A stretch of 64,000 nucleotides of DNA from Marinobacter sediminicola (GCF_031157525.1 NZ_JAVIXR010000001.1:528911-592910), one strand, 5' to 3'; counted from the stretch's first letter, positions 56,016 through 64,000 are shown. Translations and numbers: made by a program. The notes: a model not told the origin generated them from the letters alone.

Positions 56016-57236
56016 ATGACCTCGCGCACCGGGCGCCTACTCATTCGAATCCTGATCATTGATGCAGACGAGAAGACTCGCGCTGAACTTGCGCGCTACC
56101 TTGAAACCAGGGGCTTTTATGTGTCTGGCTATCGTGATCTGGCCACGGCAAGTGCAGTTATTGAAGATAACATGCCCGATGTTATCTTTGCAGACCTCAT
56201 GCCTCCTCAGATCGAGAGCTTGGCGGATCAGTTGGAAGAAGCCGAATCACCCACGCCAATTGTTGCATTCTCCGCCACTGAATCGAGCAAAGAGGTCGTC
56301 GATGCGCTTCGTTCAGGGGCCTCGGATTTCGTACTTAAACCATTTGGTAAAGATAAAAAGTCCCTGAGTGATGTAATTCGCAAATTACTCGACCGTGTAA
56401 GGTTGAGTCGCCTTAATCAGCTGTATCGCCAGGAACTTGAAGACGCCAACCGCGACCTTCGAAATGGTATTGCCGAACTGCGGGCTGATCAAAGGGCAGG
56501 GCGAAAAGTCCAGATGCGCATGTTGCCCGAGAAAGAGCAGTTTACCGGTGGCCTGTATGTTGATCACTTGATTAAACCTTCGCTCTTTCTGAGTGGTGAT
56601 TTTCTCGATTACTTCCCGCTTAGTGAAGACAAAACGCTGGTTTATATTGCCGATGTGTCTGGCCACGGTGCCAGCTCTGCATTTGTCACTGTGCTGCTGA
56701 AAAACCTGAGTAACCGTTTACAGCGAAATCTTCGCCGCGGATCCACCGATGACATTCTTTATCCTGATCGGTTTTTGCAGCGCATTAACTCCGAGCTGCT
56801 CGACACGGGTCTCGGAAAACACGTAACGATGTTTGTTGGTATCATTTCTCTTAGCGAGCGTAAGTTACGGTATTCGGTGGGCGGACATTTTCCGATGCCG
56901 GTGCTCTCTTTTGATGGTGGAGAAACGGCATTTCTCGAAGGCAGCGGCCTTCCGATCGGACTGTTTGAAACCCCGGAGTGGGAAGTATACGACGTTGCTT
57001 TGGACAAACCGTTTCATCTGATTCTGTTTTCAGATGGGATTCTGGAAGTCATCCGGCAAAAGAGTCTGGATGAAAAGGAGCAGAGACTACTTGAACTCGT
57101 ATCTGGAGGTCGTCACACTGTCGCATCTCTAAGCGAGGCTCTCAATCTCGATGAGATCACGGAGTTGCCGGACGATATCGGTATAGTGACGGTTACTGAT
57201 ACAGTGAAAGTGTCAGACAACACATCGTTGAAATAA
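56016..57236 (+). CDS. Response regulator with PP2C (SpoIIE) phosphatase output, RssB-like
   Basis: A 406-residue two-domain protein. The receiver domain has the acid pocket D16/D18 (LIIDADE), phosphoacceptor D60 (VIFADLM) and K108 (VLKPFG). A coiled coil (about 130-165) leads to a PP2C serine phosphatase with GDFLDYFPL, ADVSGHGAS, FSDGILE and DDIGIV metal motifs. Unlike the E. coli adaptor RssB, its phosphatase domain keeps these residues. In Pseudomonas, from recall, an RssB-STAS pair controls RpoS. The next gene is the STAS partner, 16 bases away. Confidence 0.9.
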   Translation: MTSRTGRLLIRILIIDADEKTRAELARYLETRGFYVSGYRDLATASAVIEDNMPDVIFADLMPPQIESLADQLEEAESPTPIVAFSATESSKEVVDALRSGASDFVLKPFGKDKKSLSDVIRKLLDRVRLSRLNQLYRQELEDANRDLRNGIAELRADQRAGRKVQMRMLPEKEQFTGGLYVDHLIKPSLFLSGDFLDYFPLSEDKTLVYIADVSGHGASSAFVTVLLKNLSNRLQRNLRRGSTDDILYPDRFLQRINSELLDTGLGKHVTMFVGIISLSERKLRYSVGGHFPMPVLSFDGGETAFLEGSGLPIGLFETPEWEVYDVALDKPFHLILFSDGILEVIRQKSLDEKEQRLLELVSGGRHTVASLSEALNLDEITELPDDIGIVTVTDTVKVSDNTSLK

Positions 57237-57252
57237 TGGCAGTGTGAGAGAC

Positions 57253-57744
57253 ATGGCTGGTTACAAGATCCTACAGGCTGAAAAACAGGGCATTTATGTC
57301 CTTAAGTTTATTGGAGAAATCCGGCTGAACCTTTGTTGCACGCTGGACAATCTGGTTGATTCCATTACCCTGGATCCGCATTTTAAAACCGTGGTTATTG
57401 ATCTCACGGAAACCGAAATTATTGACAGCACTACCCTCGGCCTCCTCGCCAAAATTGCGATGGCAGCCCAAAAGCAAAGCCAGTTCTTACCTACGCTTAT
57501 TACGACCAACCCCGACATTACCCGTATTATCACCTCCATGGGCTTTGATAAGATCTTCATTATCGTCCGTGAGCCTGCCTCCCGCATCGAAGAACTCGAA
57601 GAAATACCTGTACTGAGAGCGAGCGAACAGGACGTGCGTGACAGGGTACTGGCTGCTCATAAGGTTCTTATGGGGCTGAACAGCCAAAACCGGGAAGAGT
57701 TCAAGAATCTTGTTCGCGCTCTGGAGTGCGAAGAACCCGGCTGA
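57253..57744 (+). CDS. STAS-domain anti-sigma factor antagonist, partner of the PP2C regulator
   Basis: A 163-residue protein. The STAS phosphorylation region is DLTETEIIDSTTLGLLAKI with Ser59 as the likely switch residue. I use ATG 57253 (MAGYKILQAE) with GAGAG just before it; GTG 57244 is an alternative. It would be dephosphorylated by the upstream PP2C. The C-terminal 55 residues are not STAS and are acidic/helical. No anti-sigma kinase gene is in the window, so the target remains open. Confidence 0.88.
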   Translation: MAGYKILQAEKQGIYVLKFIGEIRLNLCCTLDNLVDSITLDPHFKTVVIDLTETEIIDSTTLGLLAKIAMAAQKQSQFLPTLITTNPDITRIITSMGFDKIFIIVREPASRIEELEEIPVLRASEQDVRDRVLAAHKVLMGLNSQNREEFKNLVRALECEEPG

Positions 57745-57810
57745 AATGCTGTGTTTGCCTCATCAGGGCCCCAACAGATTCGAACCTGATTCAAAACAGA
57801 CGGAATAACT

Positions 57811-58878
57811 ATGCCCGAAAAAAACGAGCCTCTAAAAAATGGGGCCGAAGAGCCGGTGCACGATGTAGCGGTTCTCGGAGGAGGCAGCTTTGGCTCTGCC
57901 CTGGCAAAAGTACTTGGTGAGAATGGCCACCGGGTGCACTTCTGGATGCGTGATGAGGCCCAGGCCGAAGAAATACGCACAACCGGCATTAACAGCCGTT
58001 ATATGCCAGATGTCGTTATCAAAGGCGATATACAGCCGACCACGGACCTGGCCAGCGCTGTAAACAAAGCGGAAATCGTATTTGTCGCCATCCCCAGCAA
58101 GGCATTCCGTGCCGTAATCAAAGAAAACAGTGGCAACTTTCCTCAAGGGCAGATTGTTGTAAGCCTGACCAAGGGCATCGAAGCCAATGGCTTCAAGCTC
58201 ATGAGCGAAATTCTCCAAGAAGAAATCCCTCATTGTCGCATTGGGGTTCTAAGCGGCCCGAACCTTGCGAGCGAAATTGCAAACCGGGAGCTTACCGCCA
58301 CGGTGATTGCAGCCAAAGATCCCCAGGTAAGAAGCAGGGTTCAGGATCTTCTCGGATGTGAGTACTTCCGTGTGTACGCCAACGTGGACATCTACGGCGT
58401 AGAACTAGCAGGCGCACTCAAGAATATCTACGCCATTGTTTCTGGTTTAGCCTCCGCCTTGAATATGGGTGAAAACGCCAAGGCCATGCTGATTACCCGC
58501 GGGCTTGCCGAAATGAGCCGCTTTGCTGTCAGCCTTGGAGCCAACCCGATGACCTTTATGGGGCTTGCGGGCGTAGGCGATCTGATTGCTACCTGCACTT
58601 CTTCAAAAAGCCGAAATTACCGGGTTGGCCATGCTGTAGGCCAGGGTAAGAAACTGGATGATGCTGTGGCCGAACTGGGCCAGGTAGCGGAAGGCATCTA
58701 CACGCTGGAACTGGTGAAAGAAAAGGCTGAAGAGCTAGGGATCTACATGCCCTTGGTTCGCGGGCTTTTTGAGATTTTGTACGGAGACGCGCCCATCAGT
58801 GCCGTAATCAACAAGCTGATGATGTCTGTGCAGAACTCCGACGTGGAGTTCATACTGCCCAGGACAGTCGCAGAATAA
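57811..58878 (+). CDS. gpsA: Glycerol-3-phosphate dehydrogenase [NAD(P)+]
   Basis: GpsA makes sn-glycerol-3-phosphate, the precursor of phospholipids, from dihydroxyacetone phosphate. The 355-residue protein has nucleotide motif VLGGGSFGSALAKVL (residues about 27-41), the catalytic region KGIEANG, GVLSGPNLASEIANRELTAT and GVELAGALKNIYAIVSGLAS with the catalytic Lys. The first 20 residues are an extension relative to the E. coli enzyme. It begins 67 bp after the STAS gene and is followed by sixA. Confidence 0.97.
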   Translation: MPEKNEPLKNGAEEPVHDVAVLGGGSFGSALAKVLGENGHRVHFWMRDEAQAEEIRTTGINSRYMPDVVIKGDIQPTTDLASAVNKAEIVFVAIPSKAFRAVIKENSGNFPQGQIVVSLTKGIEANGFKLMSEILQEEIPHCRIGVLSGPNLASEIANRELTATVIAAKDPQVRSRVQDLLGCEYFRVYANVDIYGVELAGALKNIYAIVSGLASALNMGENAKAMLITRGLAEMSRFAVSLGANPMTFMGLAGVGDLIATCTSSKSRNYRVGHAVGQGKKLDDAVAELGQVAEGIYTLELVKEKAEELGIYMPLVRGLFEILYGDAPISAVINKLMMSVQNSDVEFILPRTVAE

Positions 58879-58912
58879 AGAGTAATACGGGAGCCACTAT
58901 TGGAGGTTAACT

Positions 58913-59362
58913 GTGCATCTGCTCATTATGCGTCATGGCGAGGCTGGTTGGCACTCGCTTGATCAGGAACGAACGCTCACCGAAATTGGCCGCAAGCAGG
59001 TTGCGCAGTGCGCGACGCAGATCGCCTCGTCGCCTTGGCGCCCAGAAGTAATCTGGAGCAGCCCCTACATACGTGCACGGCAAACAGCGGCCATTGTTTC
59101 AGAGATTCTGAACTGCCCTGTGGAAGAGAAAGATTTCATCACACCGGATGACGACCCTGGGGTTTGTCTGAATGCTCTGCTTGAAAACAAGCACTCACCG
59201 TTAATGTTGGTATCGCATATGCCTTTGGTGGGAGCCTTGTCTACATTGCTTATTGATGGGCATCGCCGGGGCATTCCCTTTATGACCTCGCAAGCAGTGG
59301 TCCTTGATATGCCCGTTGTAGGCCCTGGCTGCGCCGACTTGAAAACCCAGTTTTTGCCCTGA
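58913..59362 (+). CDS. sixA: Phosphohistidine phosphatase SixA
   Basis: SixA dephosphorylates phosphohistidine on phosphotransfer proteins such as ArcB or PtsN-type carriers. The 149-residue protein has the histidine-phosphatase motif RHGEAGW with catalytic H8, and the second His in SHMPLVGAL. The start is GTG at 58913, strongly supported by TGGAGG seven bases upstream; no ATG gives the RHG motif. It follows gpsA by 35 bp. Confidence 0.92.
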   Translation: MHLLIMRHGEAGWHSLDQERTLTEIGRKQVAQCATQIASSPWRPEVIWSSPYIRARQTAAIVSEILNCPVEEKDFITPDDDPGVCLNALLENKHSPLMLVSHMPLVGALSTLLIDGHRRGIPFMTSQAVVLDMPVVGPGCADLKTQFLP

Positions 59363-59405
59363 TTAAATTAGGATCAGGGTCACTTCTTTTGTTTGAGTAC
59401 ATACT

Positions 59406-60302
59406 ATGTACAGCTTTCCTATTGATTATGTTGAGCCCGTTTTCCGGCCACCCAGCGAAGCAAAATCGCTGATTCTGCCGGTAACCAACGGCTGCTCCTG
59501 GAATAAATGCACCTTCTGTGAAATGTACACTCAGCCACAGAAAAAATTCCGCGCCCGCAAGCCGGAGGATGTCCGCAAGGATATTGAAAATGCAGCCAAC
59601 AGCCTGGGCGGAGTAAAGCGGGTGTTTCTGGCGGATGGTGACGCCATGGTGCTGCCCACCCGGCGATTGCTGGAGATACTGGGGGAGTTGAATGCGGCGT
59701 TCCCGGAATTGCAGCGAGTGTCCAGCTACTGCCTACCCAGAAACCTCGCCAAGAAGACTGTGGAAGAACTCAAACAGCTGCGGGAAGCCGGGCTAAAGAT
59801 TCTCTACGTTGGAATGGAATCCGGGGACGACGAGGTCTTGCAGCGCATCAATAAAGGGGAAACCTGGGAATCAACGCGCTCTGCCTTGGTGAAAATTCGT
59901 GAAGCGGGGCTAACCAGTTCTGTAATGGTGCTGAATGGTTTAGGTGGCGAAACCCTTTCCCGCCAACATGCCATCAATACGGCAACCCTGTGCAACGAAA
60001 CCCAGCCCGATTACCTCTCTACTCTGGTGGTCAGCTTTCCCCAGGGAGAAGAACGTTTCCGTGAAGGGTTTGGTGCGGATTTTGTACCGCTTTCCCAGCA
60101 AGGGCTGTTTGAGGAGATTAAAACCTTTCTTGAACACCTTGAACTCGATAAAACCATATTCAGAAGCGACCACGCCTCAAATTATCTGGTCCTTAAAGGA
60201 ACCCTGGGGCGGGACAAGCAGAAATTGTTGGATCAGGTTAACCTTGCCATCACAAGCCCGGGCGCAGTGCCGCTCAGGGCCGAGTGGCAGCGTGGGTTGT
60301 AA
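59406..60302 (+). CDS. Radical SAM protein with unusual CX4CX2C motif
   Basis: A 298-residue radical SAM enzyme. The cluster motif is NGCSWNKCTFCEMY with cysteines at 30, 35 and 38, i.e. C-x4-C-x2-C rather than the canonical C-x3-C-x2-C. Further radical-SAM features: FLADGDAMVLPT for beta 2, ILYVGMESGDDEVLQRINKG and LNGLGGETLSRQHA for SAM binding. No B12-binding or SPASM domain is visible. Function is unknown. It is in a plus-strand run from gpsA through sixA to DUF1285. Confidence 0.8.
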   Translation: MYSFPIDYVEPVFRPPSEAKSLILPVTNGCSWNKCTFCEMYTQPQKKFRARKPEDVRKDIENAANSLGGVKRVFLADGDAMVLPTRRLLEILGELNAAFPELQRVSSYCLPRNLAKKTVEELKQLREAGLKILYVGMESGDDEVLQRINKGETWESTRSALVKIREAGLTSSVMVLNGLGGETLSRQHAINTATLCNETQPDYLSTLVVSFPQGEERFREGFGADFVPLSQQGLFEEIKTFLEHLELDKTIFRSDHASNYLVLKGTLGRDKQKLLDQVNLAITSPGAVPLRAEWQRGL

Positions 60303-60326
60303 ATTACCGATTAACGGAGCTGAGAT

Positions 60327-60893
60327 ATGAGCCAGAGCCCGGACAATCTTGTTGAACAGGTGCAAAAAGCTGGAAAAAATCTCAGCCATCCACCGTTGGA
60401 AAAGTGGCACCCGGAACTTTCCGGAGACATGGATTTGCGGATTAGCCGTGATGGCCTATGGATTCACAAGGGCGACCCAATCGGCCGGGAAGCTATCGTG
60501 AAATTGTTTTCAACCATACTCCGCCGTGAGGAAGACGGGCACTACTACCTGGTAACGCCTGTAGAGAAGTGGCGGATTCAGGTTGAGGATACGCCTTTGC
60601 TTGCTCACTCTCTTACCGTTGAGGGAAGCGGCGAGCAACAGATCATTAAGTTAACCACCAACGTGGGCGAAACTATTGAAGTTGGCGTGGACCATCCCCT
60701 CGAAGTCGGCAGCTATGAGGCGTCGGATCAACCCCGGCCCATAGTGCGCATACGCCATGGTGTCGACGCCCGCCTTGTAACCGCGGCTTACTACGATTTG
60801 GCAGAGTATGTTGTGGAACAAACCATCGACGGAAAGCCGGTATTGGGCGTATTCAGCCACGGAAATTTCTACAAAATCGGGCAGGGCGGTTGA
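60327..60893 (+). CDS. DUF1285 family protein
   Basis: A 188-residue cytoplasmic beta-rich protein of DUF1285, a proteobacterial family without known function. The signature MDLRISRDGLWIHKGDPIGREAIVKLFSTILRREEDGHYYLVTPVEKWRIQVED is plain, and later the VRHGVDARL and VFSHGNFYKIGQGG strands. It lies 24 bp after the radical SAM gene, likely in one unit with it. Confidence 0.88.
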   Translation: MSQSPDNLVEQVQKAGKNLSHPPLEKWHPELSGDMDLRISRDGLWIHKGDPIGREAIVKLFSTILRREEDGHYYLVTPVEKWRIQVEDTPLLAHSLTVEGSGEQQIIKLTTNVGETIEVGVDHPLEVGSYEASDQPRPIVRIRHGVDARLVTAAYYDLAEYVVEQTIDGKPVLGVFSHGNFYKIGQGG

Positions 60894-60898
60894 AAAGC

Positions 60899-60914
60899 CT
60901 GGGGGCGCCCCCAG
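60899..60914. repeat. Perfect 16-bp GC-rich palindrome after the DUF1285 gene
   Basis: CTGGGGGCGCCCCCAG directly follows the stop. It can fold as a hairpin with a GCGC turn but no U tract follows. It may mark the end of the upstream transcript or be a protein site. Confidence 0.5.
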
Positions 60915-61093
60915 AAATGACGGTGGAAAACGCACTCTGTCACTTGTTAAACTGTGTTTTCATTCTTGTTACGAGCCTGGCTCTCAAACGAGGCCCGGTG
61001 GTCGTTAGTCCCTCTGTTCAGTCTGGCTGTTCATGATTACTTTCGATTGCCCTTAATCAATCAAACAGTCATTGCGACACTCAAGGAGATCAC

Positions 61094-61555
61094 ATGGCCC
61101 AACCTCGCGTTGTTACCATCCACTACACGCTCACCAACAACCAGGGAGAAGAGCTGGACTCCTCCCGTGGCGAAGGTCGCGAGCCTCTGTCTTATCTGGA
61201 AGGTGCACAAAACATCATCGGTGGGCTGGAAAGCGCACTGAACGAGAAGAACGCAGGCGACCAGGTTAAAGTTTCTGTTGAGCCTGCTGAAGGCTACGGC
61301 GAAATCAACGAAGAGCTGGTTCAGCCAGTTCCACGTACCGCGTTTGAAGGTGTCGACACCATCGAACCAGGTATGCAGTTCCAGGCACAGACCCCGGGCG
61401 GCCCCCAGGTTGTGCGTGTTGTGGAAGTAAGCGAAGAAACCGTCACCATCGACGCGAACCACCCGCTTGCTGGCGAGACTCTGCACTTTGATGTTGAAGT
61501 CATCGAAGCGCGTGACGCCACTGAAGAAGAACAGGAACACGGTCACGCTCACTAA
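61094..61555 (+). CDS. slyD: FKBP-type peptidyl-prolyl cis-trans isomerase, SlyD family
   Basis: A 153-residue two-domain SlyD-type enzyme: an FKBP isomerase core (N-terminal HYTLTNNQGEELDSS, with DANHPLAGETLHFDVEV at the other end) interrupted by an IF chaperone domain (about 65-120). The C-terminal acidic tail ends in a short His cluster (EHGHAH), shorter than E. coli SlyD's metal tail. The ATG 61094 follows AAGGAG. It ends at a strong terminator, and a 200-bp region separates it from DUF1285, so it is monocistronic. Confidence 0.95.
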   Translation: MAQPRVVTIHYTLTNNQGEELDSSRGEGREPLSYLEGAQNIIGGLESALNEKNAGDQVKVSVEPAEGYGEINEELVQPVPRTAFEGVDTIEPGMQFQAQTPGGPQVVRVVEVSEETVTIDANHPLAGETLHFDVEVIEARDATEEEQEHGHAH

Positions 61556-61578
61556 GAGTGTAAGTGCCGGTTCTGAAG

Positions 61579-61604
61579 AGGGCTCCTTTGGGAGCCCTTT
61601 TTTT
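61579..61604 (+). terminator. Rho-independent terminator after slyD
   Basis: AGGGCTCC (61579-61586), loop TTTG, then GGAGCCCT (61591-61598) and T6 tract. It directly follows the slyD stop. Confidence 0.93.
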
Positions 61605-61624
61605 GTCCGCCTATAAAGCGAGAA

Positions 61625-61660
61625 TAAAAAAACGGAGCTGCGGATTCAACCGCAACTCCG
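61625..61660 (-). terminator. Rho-independent terminator after etfD (minus strand)
   Basis: On the minus strand CGGAGTTGCGG pairs with CCGCAGCTCCG around a six-base loop with one mismatch, followed by T7. It lies 48 bp beyond the etfD stop. Confidence 0.88.
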
Positions 61661-61708
61661 TTCTTTCAAAGCATCGGGTAAATCGATGCTTTAGGCTACC
61701 ACGCCAAC

Positions 61709-63361
61709 TTACATGTTGGGGTAGTTTGGACCACCGCCGCCTTCGGGCGTTACCCAGGTAATGTTCTGTGCAGGGTCCTTGATATCACAGGTCTTGCAGT
61801 GAACACAGTTCTGAGCGTTGATCTGGAAGCGCATTCCGCTGCCGTCGTCCTTTTCAACCACTTCGTAAACCCCTGCAGGGCAGTAGCGCTGAGCAGGCTC
61901 ATCGTACTTCGGCAGGTTGTGGTTAATGGGGATGTCAGGGTCGGTCAGCTTCAGGTGAACCGGCTGGTTTTCCGCGTGGTTGGTGTTGGAAATAAACACC
62001 GACGTCAGGCGGTCAAAGGTCAGCTTGTTATCCGGCTTGGGATAACTGACCTTTTTGCACTCAGCCGCAGGTTTCATTGTGGCGTAGTCAGGCGTCAAGT
62101 CACGCAGGGTGAACGGCAGGCTTCTGCGCAGAATGTTCTGCTCGAAGAATGCGACTGCACCACCAATGAAATTGCCGAACTTATGCATCGCTGGACCAAA
62201 GTTGCGCTCATCGTACAACTCTTTATACAGCCAGCTCTTTTCAAAACGGTCTGCAAAACTGGTGATTTCCTCACCAGTCTGGCCATTCTTAAGTGCTTCA
62301 AATACTGCTTCAGCGCCCAAAAGGCCAGATTTCATAGCAGTGTGAGACCCTTTAATCTTGGAGCTGTTCAGGGTGCCCGCATCGCAACCCAGTATCAGGC
62401 CGCCGGGGAAGCTCATCTTGGGCAGGGCATTGTATCCACCCTTGCTCAGGGCCCGCGCGCCATAGGATACCCGCTTGCCGCCGTCCAGGTACTTTCGGAA
62501 TTCAGGGTGGAGCTTGAGGCGTTGGAATTCTTCAAACGGGCTCATGTGTGGGTTGCTGTAGGAAAGATCAGCAATCAACCCAACGTAGACCTGGCCGTTC
62601 TCAAGGTGATAAAGGAAGGAGCCACCGGTAGAGCCGGTTTCTGTCAGAGGCCAGCCGGTTGTGTGAACGACAAGGCCCGGCTCATGTTTGGCAGGGTCAA
62701 TGTCCCACAGCTCTTTAATACCGATGCCGTAGTGCTGGGGGTCTTTGCCTTCGTCGAGATTGAAATCTTTAATCAGACGCTTGCCCAGGTGCCCACGACA
62801 GCCTTCGGTAAACAGTGTGTACTTGGCGCGCAGTTCCATGCCCGGCATGTAGCCGTCTTTTTCAGAGCCATCGGCTGCAACGCCCATGTCACCGGTAATG
62901 ATGCCTTTAACCTGGCCGTCTTCTACAATCGTCTCAGCTGCAGCAAACCCTGGGTATACTTCTACGCCCAGGGCTTCCGCCTGTTCACCAAGCCAGCGGC
63001 ACAGGTTACCAAGGCTGATAATATAGTTGCCATGGTTGTGCATGTTCTTCGGTACGAAAGCGTTTGGTATCTTGGTTCCCTTATCCTGGTTCTTCAGCAG
63101 GAAAATATCGTCACGGGTAACCGGAGTGTTCAGTGGGGCGCCTTTCTCTTTCCAATCGGGAAAGAGTTCATTGAGGGCGGTGGGTTCAAATACGGTACCG
63201 GCCAGAATGTGCGCGCCGATCTCGGAACCTTTCTCTACTACGCACACCGTCAGTTCTTCGCCAGACTCTTGTGCCAGCTGCATAACTCGGCAAGCTGCCG
63301 ACAAGCCAGCAGGGCCGCCGCCGACGATAAGAACATCAAATTCCATCGATTCGCGTTCCAC
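61709..63361 (-). CDS. etfD: Electron transfer flavoprotein-ubiquinone oxidoreductase
   Basis: EtfD passes electrons from ETF to ubiquinone in the inner membrane, linking acyl-CoA dehydrogenases to respiration. FAD fold is VGGGPAGLSAACRVM; the C-terminal [4Fe-4S] ferredoxin-like region has NCVHCKTCDIKDP plus RYCPAGVYEV. I choose GTG 63361, giving MERESMEFDVLIVGG (550 residues), with a GAGGAG ribosome site seven bases before it; the ATG at 63379 has no such site, and ATG 63346 would cut the conserved ERE start recalled from P. aeruginosa. It diverges from etfB, presumably co-regulated. Confidence 0.92.
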   Translation of the reverse strand: MERESMEFDVLIVGGGPAGLSAACRVMQLAQESGEELTVCVVEKGSEIGAHILAGTVFEPTALNELFPDWKEKGAPLNTPVTRDDIFLLKNQDKGTKIPNAFVPKNMHNHGNYIISLGNLCRWLGEQAEALGVEVYPGFAAAETIVEDGQVKGIITGDMGVAADGSEKDGYMPGMELRAKYTLFTEGCRGHLGKRLIKDFNLDEGKDPQHYGIGIKELWDIDPAKHEPGLVVHTTGWPLTETGSTGGSFLYHLENGQVYVGLIADLSYSNPHMSPFEEFQRLKLHPEFRKYLDGGKRVSYGARALSKGGYNALPKMSFPGGLILGCDAGTLNSSKIKGSHTAMKSGLLGAEAVFEALKNGQTGEEITSFADRFEKSWLYKELYDERNFGPAMHKFGNFIGGAVAFFEQNILRRSLPFTLRDLTPDYATMKPAAECKKVSYPKPDNKLTFDRLTSVFISNTNHAENQPVHLKLTDPDIPINHNLPKYDEPAQRYCPAGVYEVVEKDDGSGMRFQINAQNCVHCKTCDIKDPAQNITWVTPEGGGGPNYPNM

Positions 63362-63896
63362 GTTGGTCTCCTCAAACATCTTTTAATGGATTTTGTATGC
63401 CCGTAGGCTTTTTTAAAATTCTGGGGCGCCATCATACCGGTAAATGTTTGCCCAGACGACTACCCACAGGCGAATACTCAGCCTTTATAAGCTTAAAGGA
63501 TAACGTATTTGAGGATTCAAACAAACGTTTGTTTGAATTTTAGCCAAAGGTTTGGCATTGTAGATTCGTACTGTAAAACAGTGCGCTGAGCCGCCCGGTG
63601 CGTGTGTTTCTGCCCTTATCAGCAGTTGCTGTATCGGTTAATTGGCTCAGAAAACATCTGTGGCGCGTCTAACTGGACTATTGACCCGTTTAATCTTTGC
63701 CTTCAGTATTAGTCCGCCGTGACGGATGGCCCCAGTGCGAGGCCGCTGTTTGTAACGTTCGGTCTGTATACCAGTTTACCGGTATCTTGCCGAGACGCAG
63801 CAATCGAGAATGCTCTGTCACCCGCCCATTCAGGGCCTGTCTAAGAGTATTTTTTGGTTGAGAGTCATTAACCCATCGTAGAAGAACGAGGAATCT
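63362..63896. other. 535-bp divergent region between etfD and etfB
   Basis: No credible coding frame was seen. It holds a perfect 24-bp palindrome (63515-63538) and a smaller imperfect repeat ATACC...GGTAT near 63767-63784. Promoters are needed for etfD (left) and etfBA (right), and clear -10/-35 pairs are not obvious by eye. Confidence 0.6.
63515..63538. promoter_or_regulatory. Perfect 24-bp palindrome, likely TetR-family (PsrA-type) operator
   Basis: ATTCAAACAAAC then its exact reverse complement GTTTGTTTGAAT, with no spacer. It lies about 155 bp from the etfD start and 360 bp from the etfB start. The core TTCAAAC...GTTTGAA resembles the PsrA family operator of pseudomonads, which controls fatty-acid oxidation and etf genes (from recall). 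The regulator gene is not in the window. Confidence 0.6.
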
Positions 63897-64000
63897 ATGA
63901 AGGTTCTGGTCGCTGTAAAACGAGTAATCGACTACAACGTAAAGGTACGCGTCAAGCCGGATAACACTGGTGTTGATCTCGCCAACGTCAAAATGGCAAT
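63897..64000 (+). CDS. etfB: Electron transfer flavoprotein beta subunit, 3' end cut by the window
   Basis: The first 34 residues of an ETF beta subunit: [21 protein letters not shown], then [13 protein letters not shown], matching the family start. ACGAGGAAT provides a ribosome site just upstream. It runs past the window end, with etfA expected next. ETF delivers electrons from fatty-acid and amino-acid dehydrogenases to EtfD, encoded divergently. Confidence 0.95.
   Translation, partial: MKVLVAVKRVIDYNVKVRVKPDNTGVDLANVKMA

Noticed and set aside
61799..63406. A 535-residue plus-strand open frame
   Set aside because: It lies wholly antisense to etfD, which has clear FAD and ferredoxin motifs. 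The antisense translation shows no domain motifs and no ribosome site.

Overview
The window is chromosomal core DNA from a gammaproteobacterium close to the pseudomonads, most likely a marine Marinobacter-type organism. The evidence is the gene content (FimL, PhaD with a phasin, TusDCB-TusE, ETF with ETF-ubiquinone oxidoreductase, a pseudomonad-type SirA/CysI-like sulfite reductase followed by DUF934) and gene blocks that, from recall, follow Pseudomonas order: cvpA-purF-metZ; ftsK-lolA-rarA-serS-cobA; fabI-yejFEBA-mltD-gloB-yafS-rnhA-dnaQ-fimL; sulfite reductase-metH; tusDCB-tusE-yccA. No insertion sequence, prophage, integrase or CRISPR array was seen. The species cannot be fixed from the sequence alone.

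Layout. 1-3289: the end of cvpA, then purF and metZ. 3303-10131: ftsK, lolA, rarA, serS and a stand-alone SUMT (cobA). After a bidirectional terminator comes DAHP synthase on the minus strand. 11452-13720: a DUF1631 protein followed by a PilZ protein. 13790-22070 (minus): fabI, the YejABEF microcin-C/peptide-type importer and the lytic transglycosylase MltD. 22225-27070: gloB divergent from yafS-like methyltransferase, rnhA, dnaQ and fimL. 27161-32008: SCP2 protein, sohB, acuI/yhdH, DUF934 and sulfite reductase. 32265-39070: two small membrane proteins, metH, nfuA and a DUF445 protein with a small partner. 39067-41649: the Tus sulfur relay, a Bax1-inhibitor family protein and tRNA-Ser(UGA). 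41812-44597: a small CxxC protein, ferrochelatase, and a sulfide-type module (DUF442 phosphatase-like/sulfurtransferase plus two half-size YeeE/YedE transporters). 44700-46876: a possible small RNA, phasin, PhaD regulator and exonuclease III. 46958-53266 (minus): a tightly overlapped seven-gene lipid-modification operon (desaturase, SnoaL, SDR, FAD oxidoreductase, DUF1365, Cfa, DUF2878) ending in an orphan coding remnant. 53385-61555: renalase-like oxidoreductase, HD phosphohydrolase, an RssB-like PP2C response regulator with a STAS partner, gpsA, sixA, an unusual radical SAM protein, DUF1285 and SlyD-type FKBP. 61709-64000: etfD and the start of etfB, diverging from a 535-bp intergenic region that carries a perfect 24-bp palindrome.

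How it works together. Most genes are housekeeping: purine, methionine/sulfur, haem/sirohaem, aromatic amino acid and fatty-acid synthesis, replication and repair, and tRNA thiolation. Sulfur is a recurring theme (metZ, cobA for sirohaem, sulfite reductase, metH, TusBCD-E, DUF442-PmpAB, nfuA). The accessory parts most worth attention are the lipid operon and its promoter region, the minus-strand transcript implied by the orphan terminator near 44700, the etf operator, and a few small or poorly characterised proteins. I found no clear-cut new defence or mobile system; the window reads as mostly ordinary core genome.
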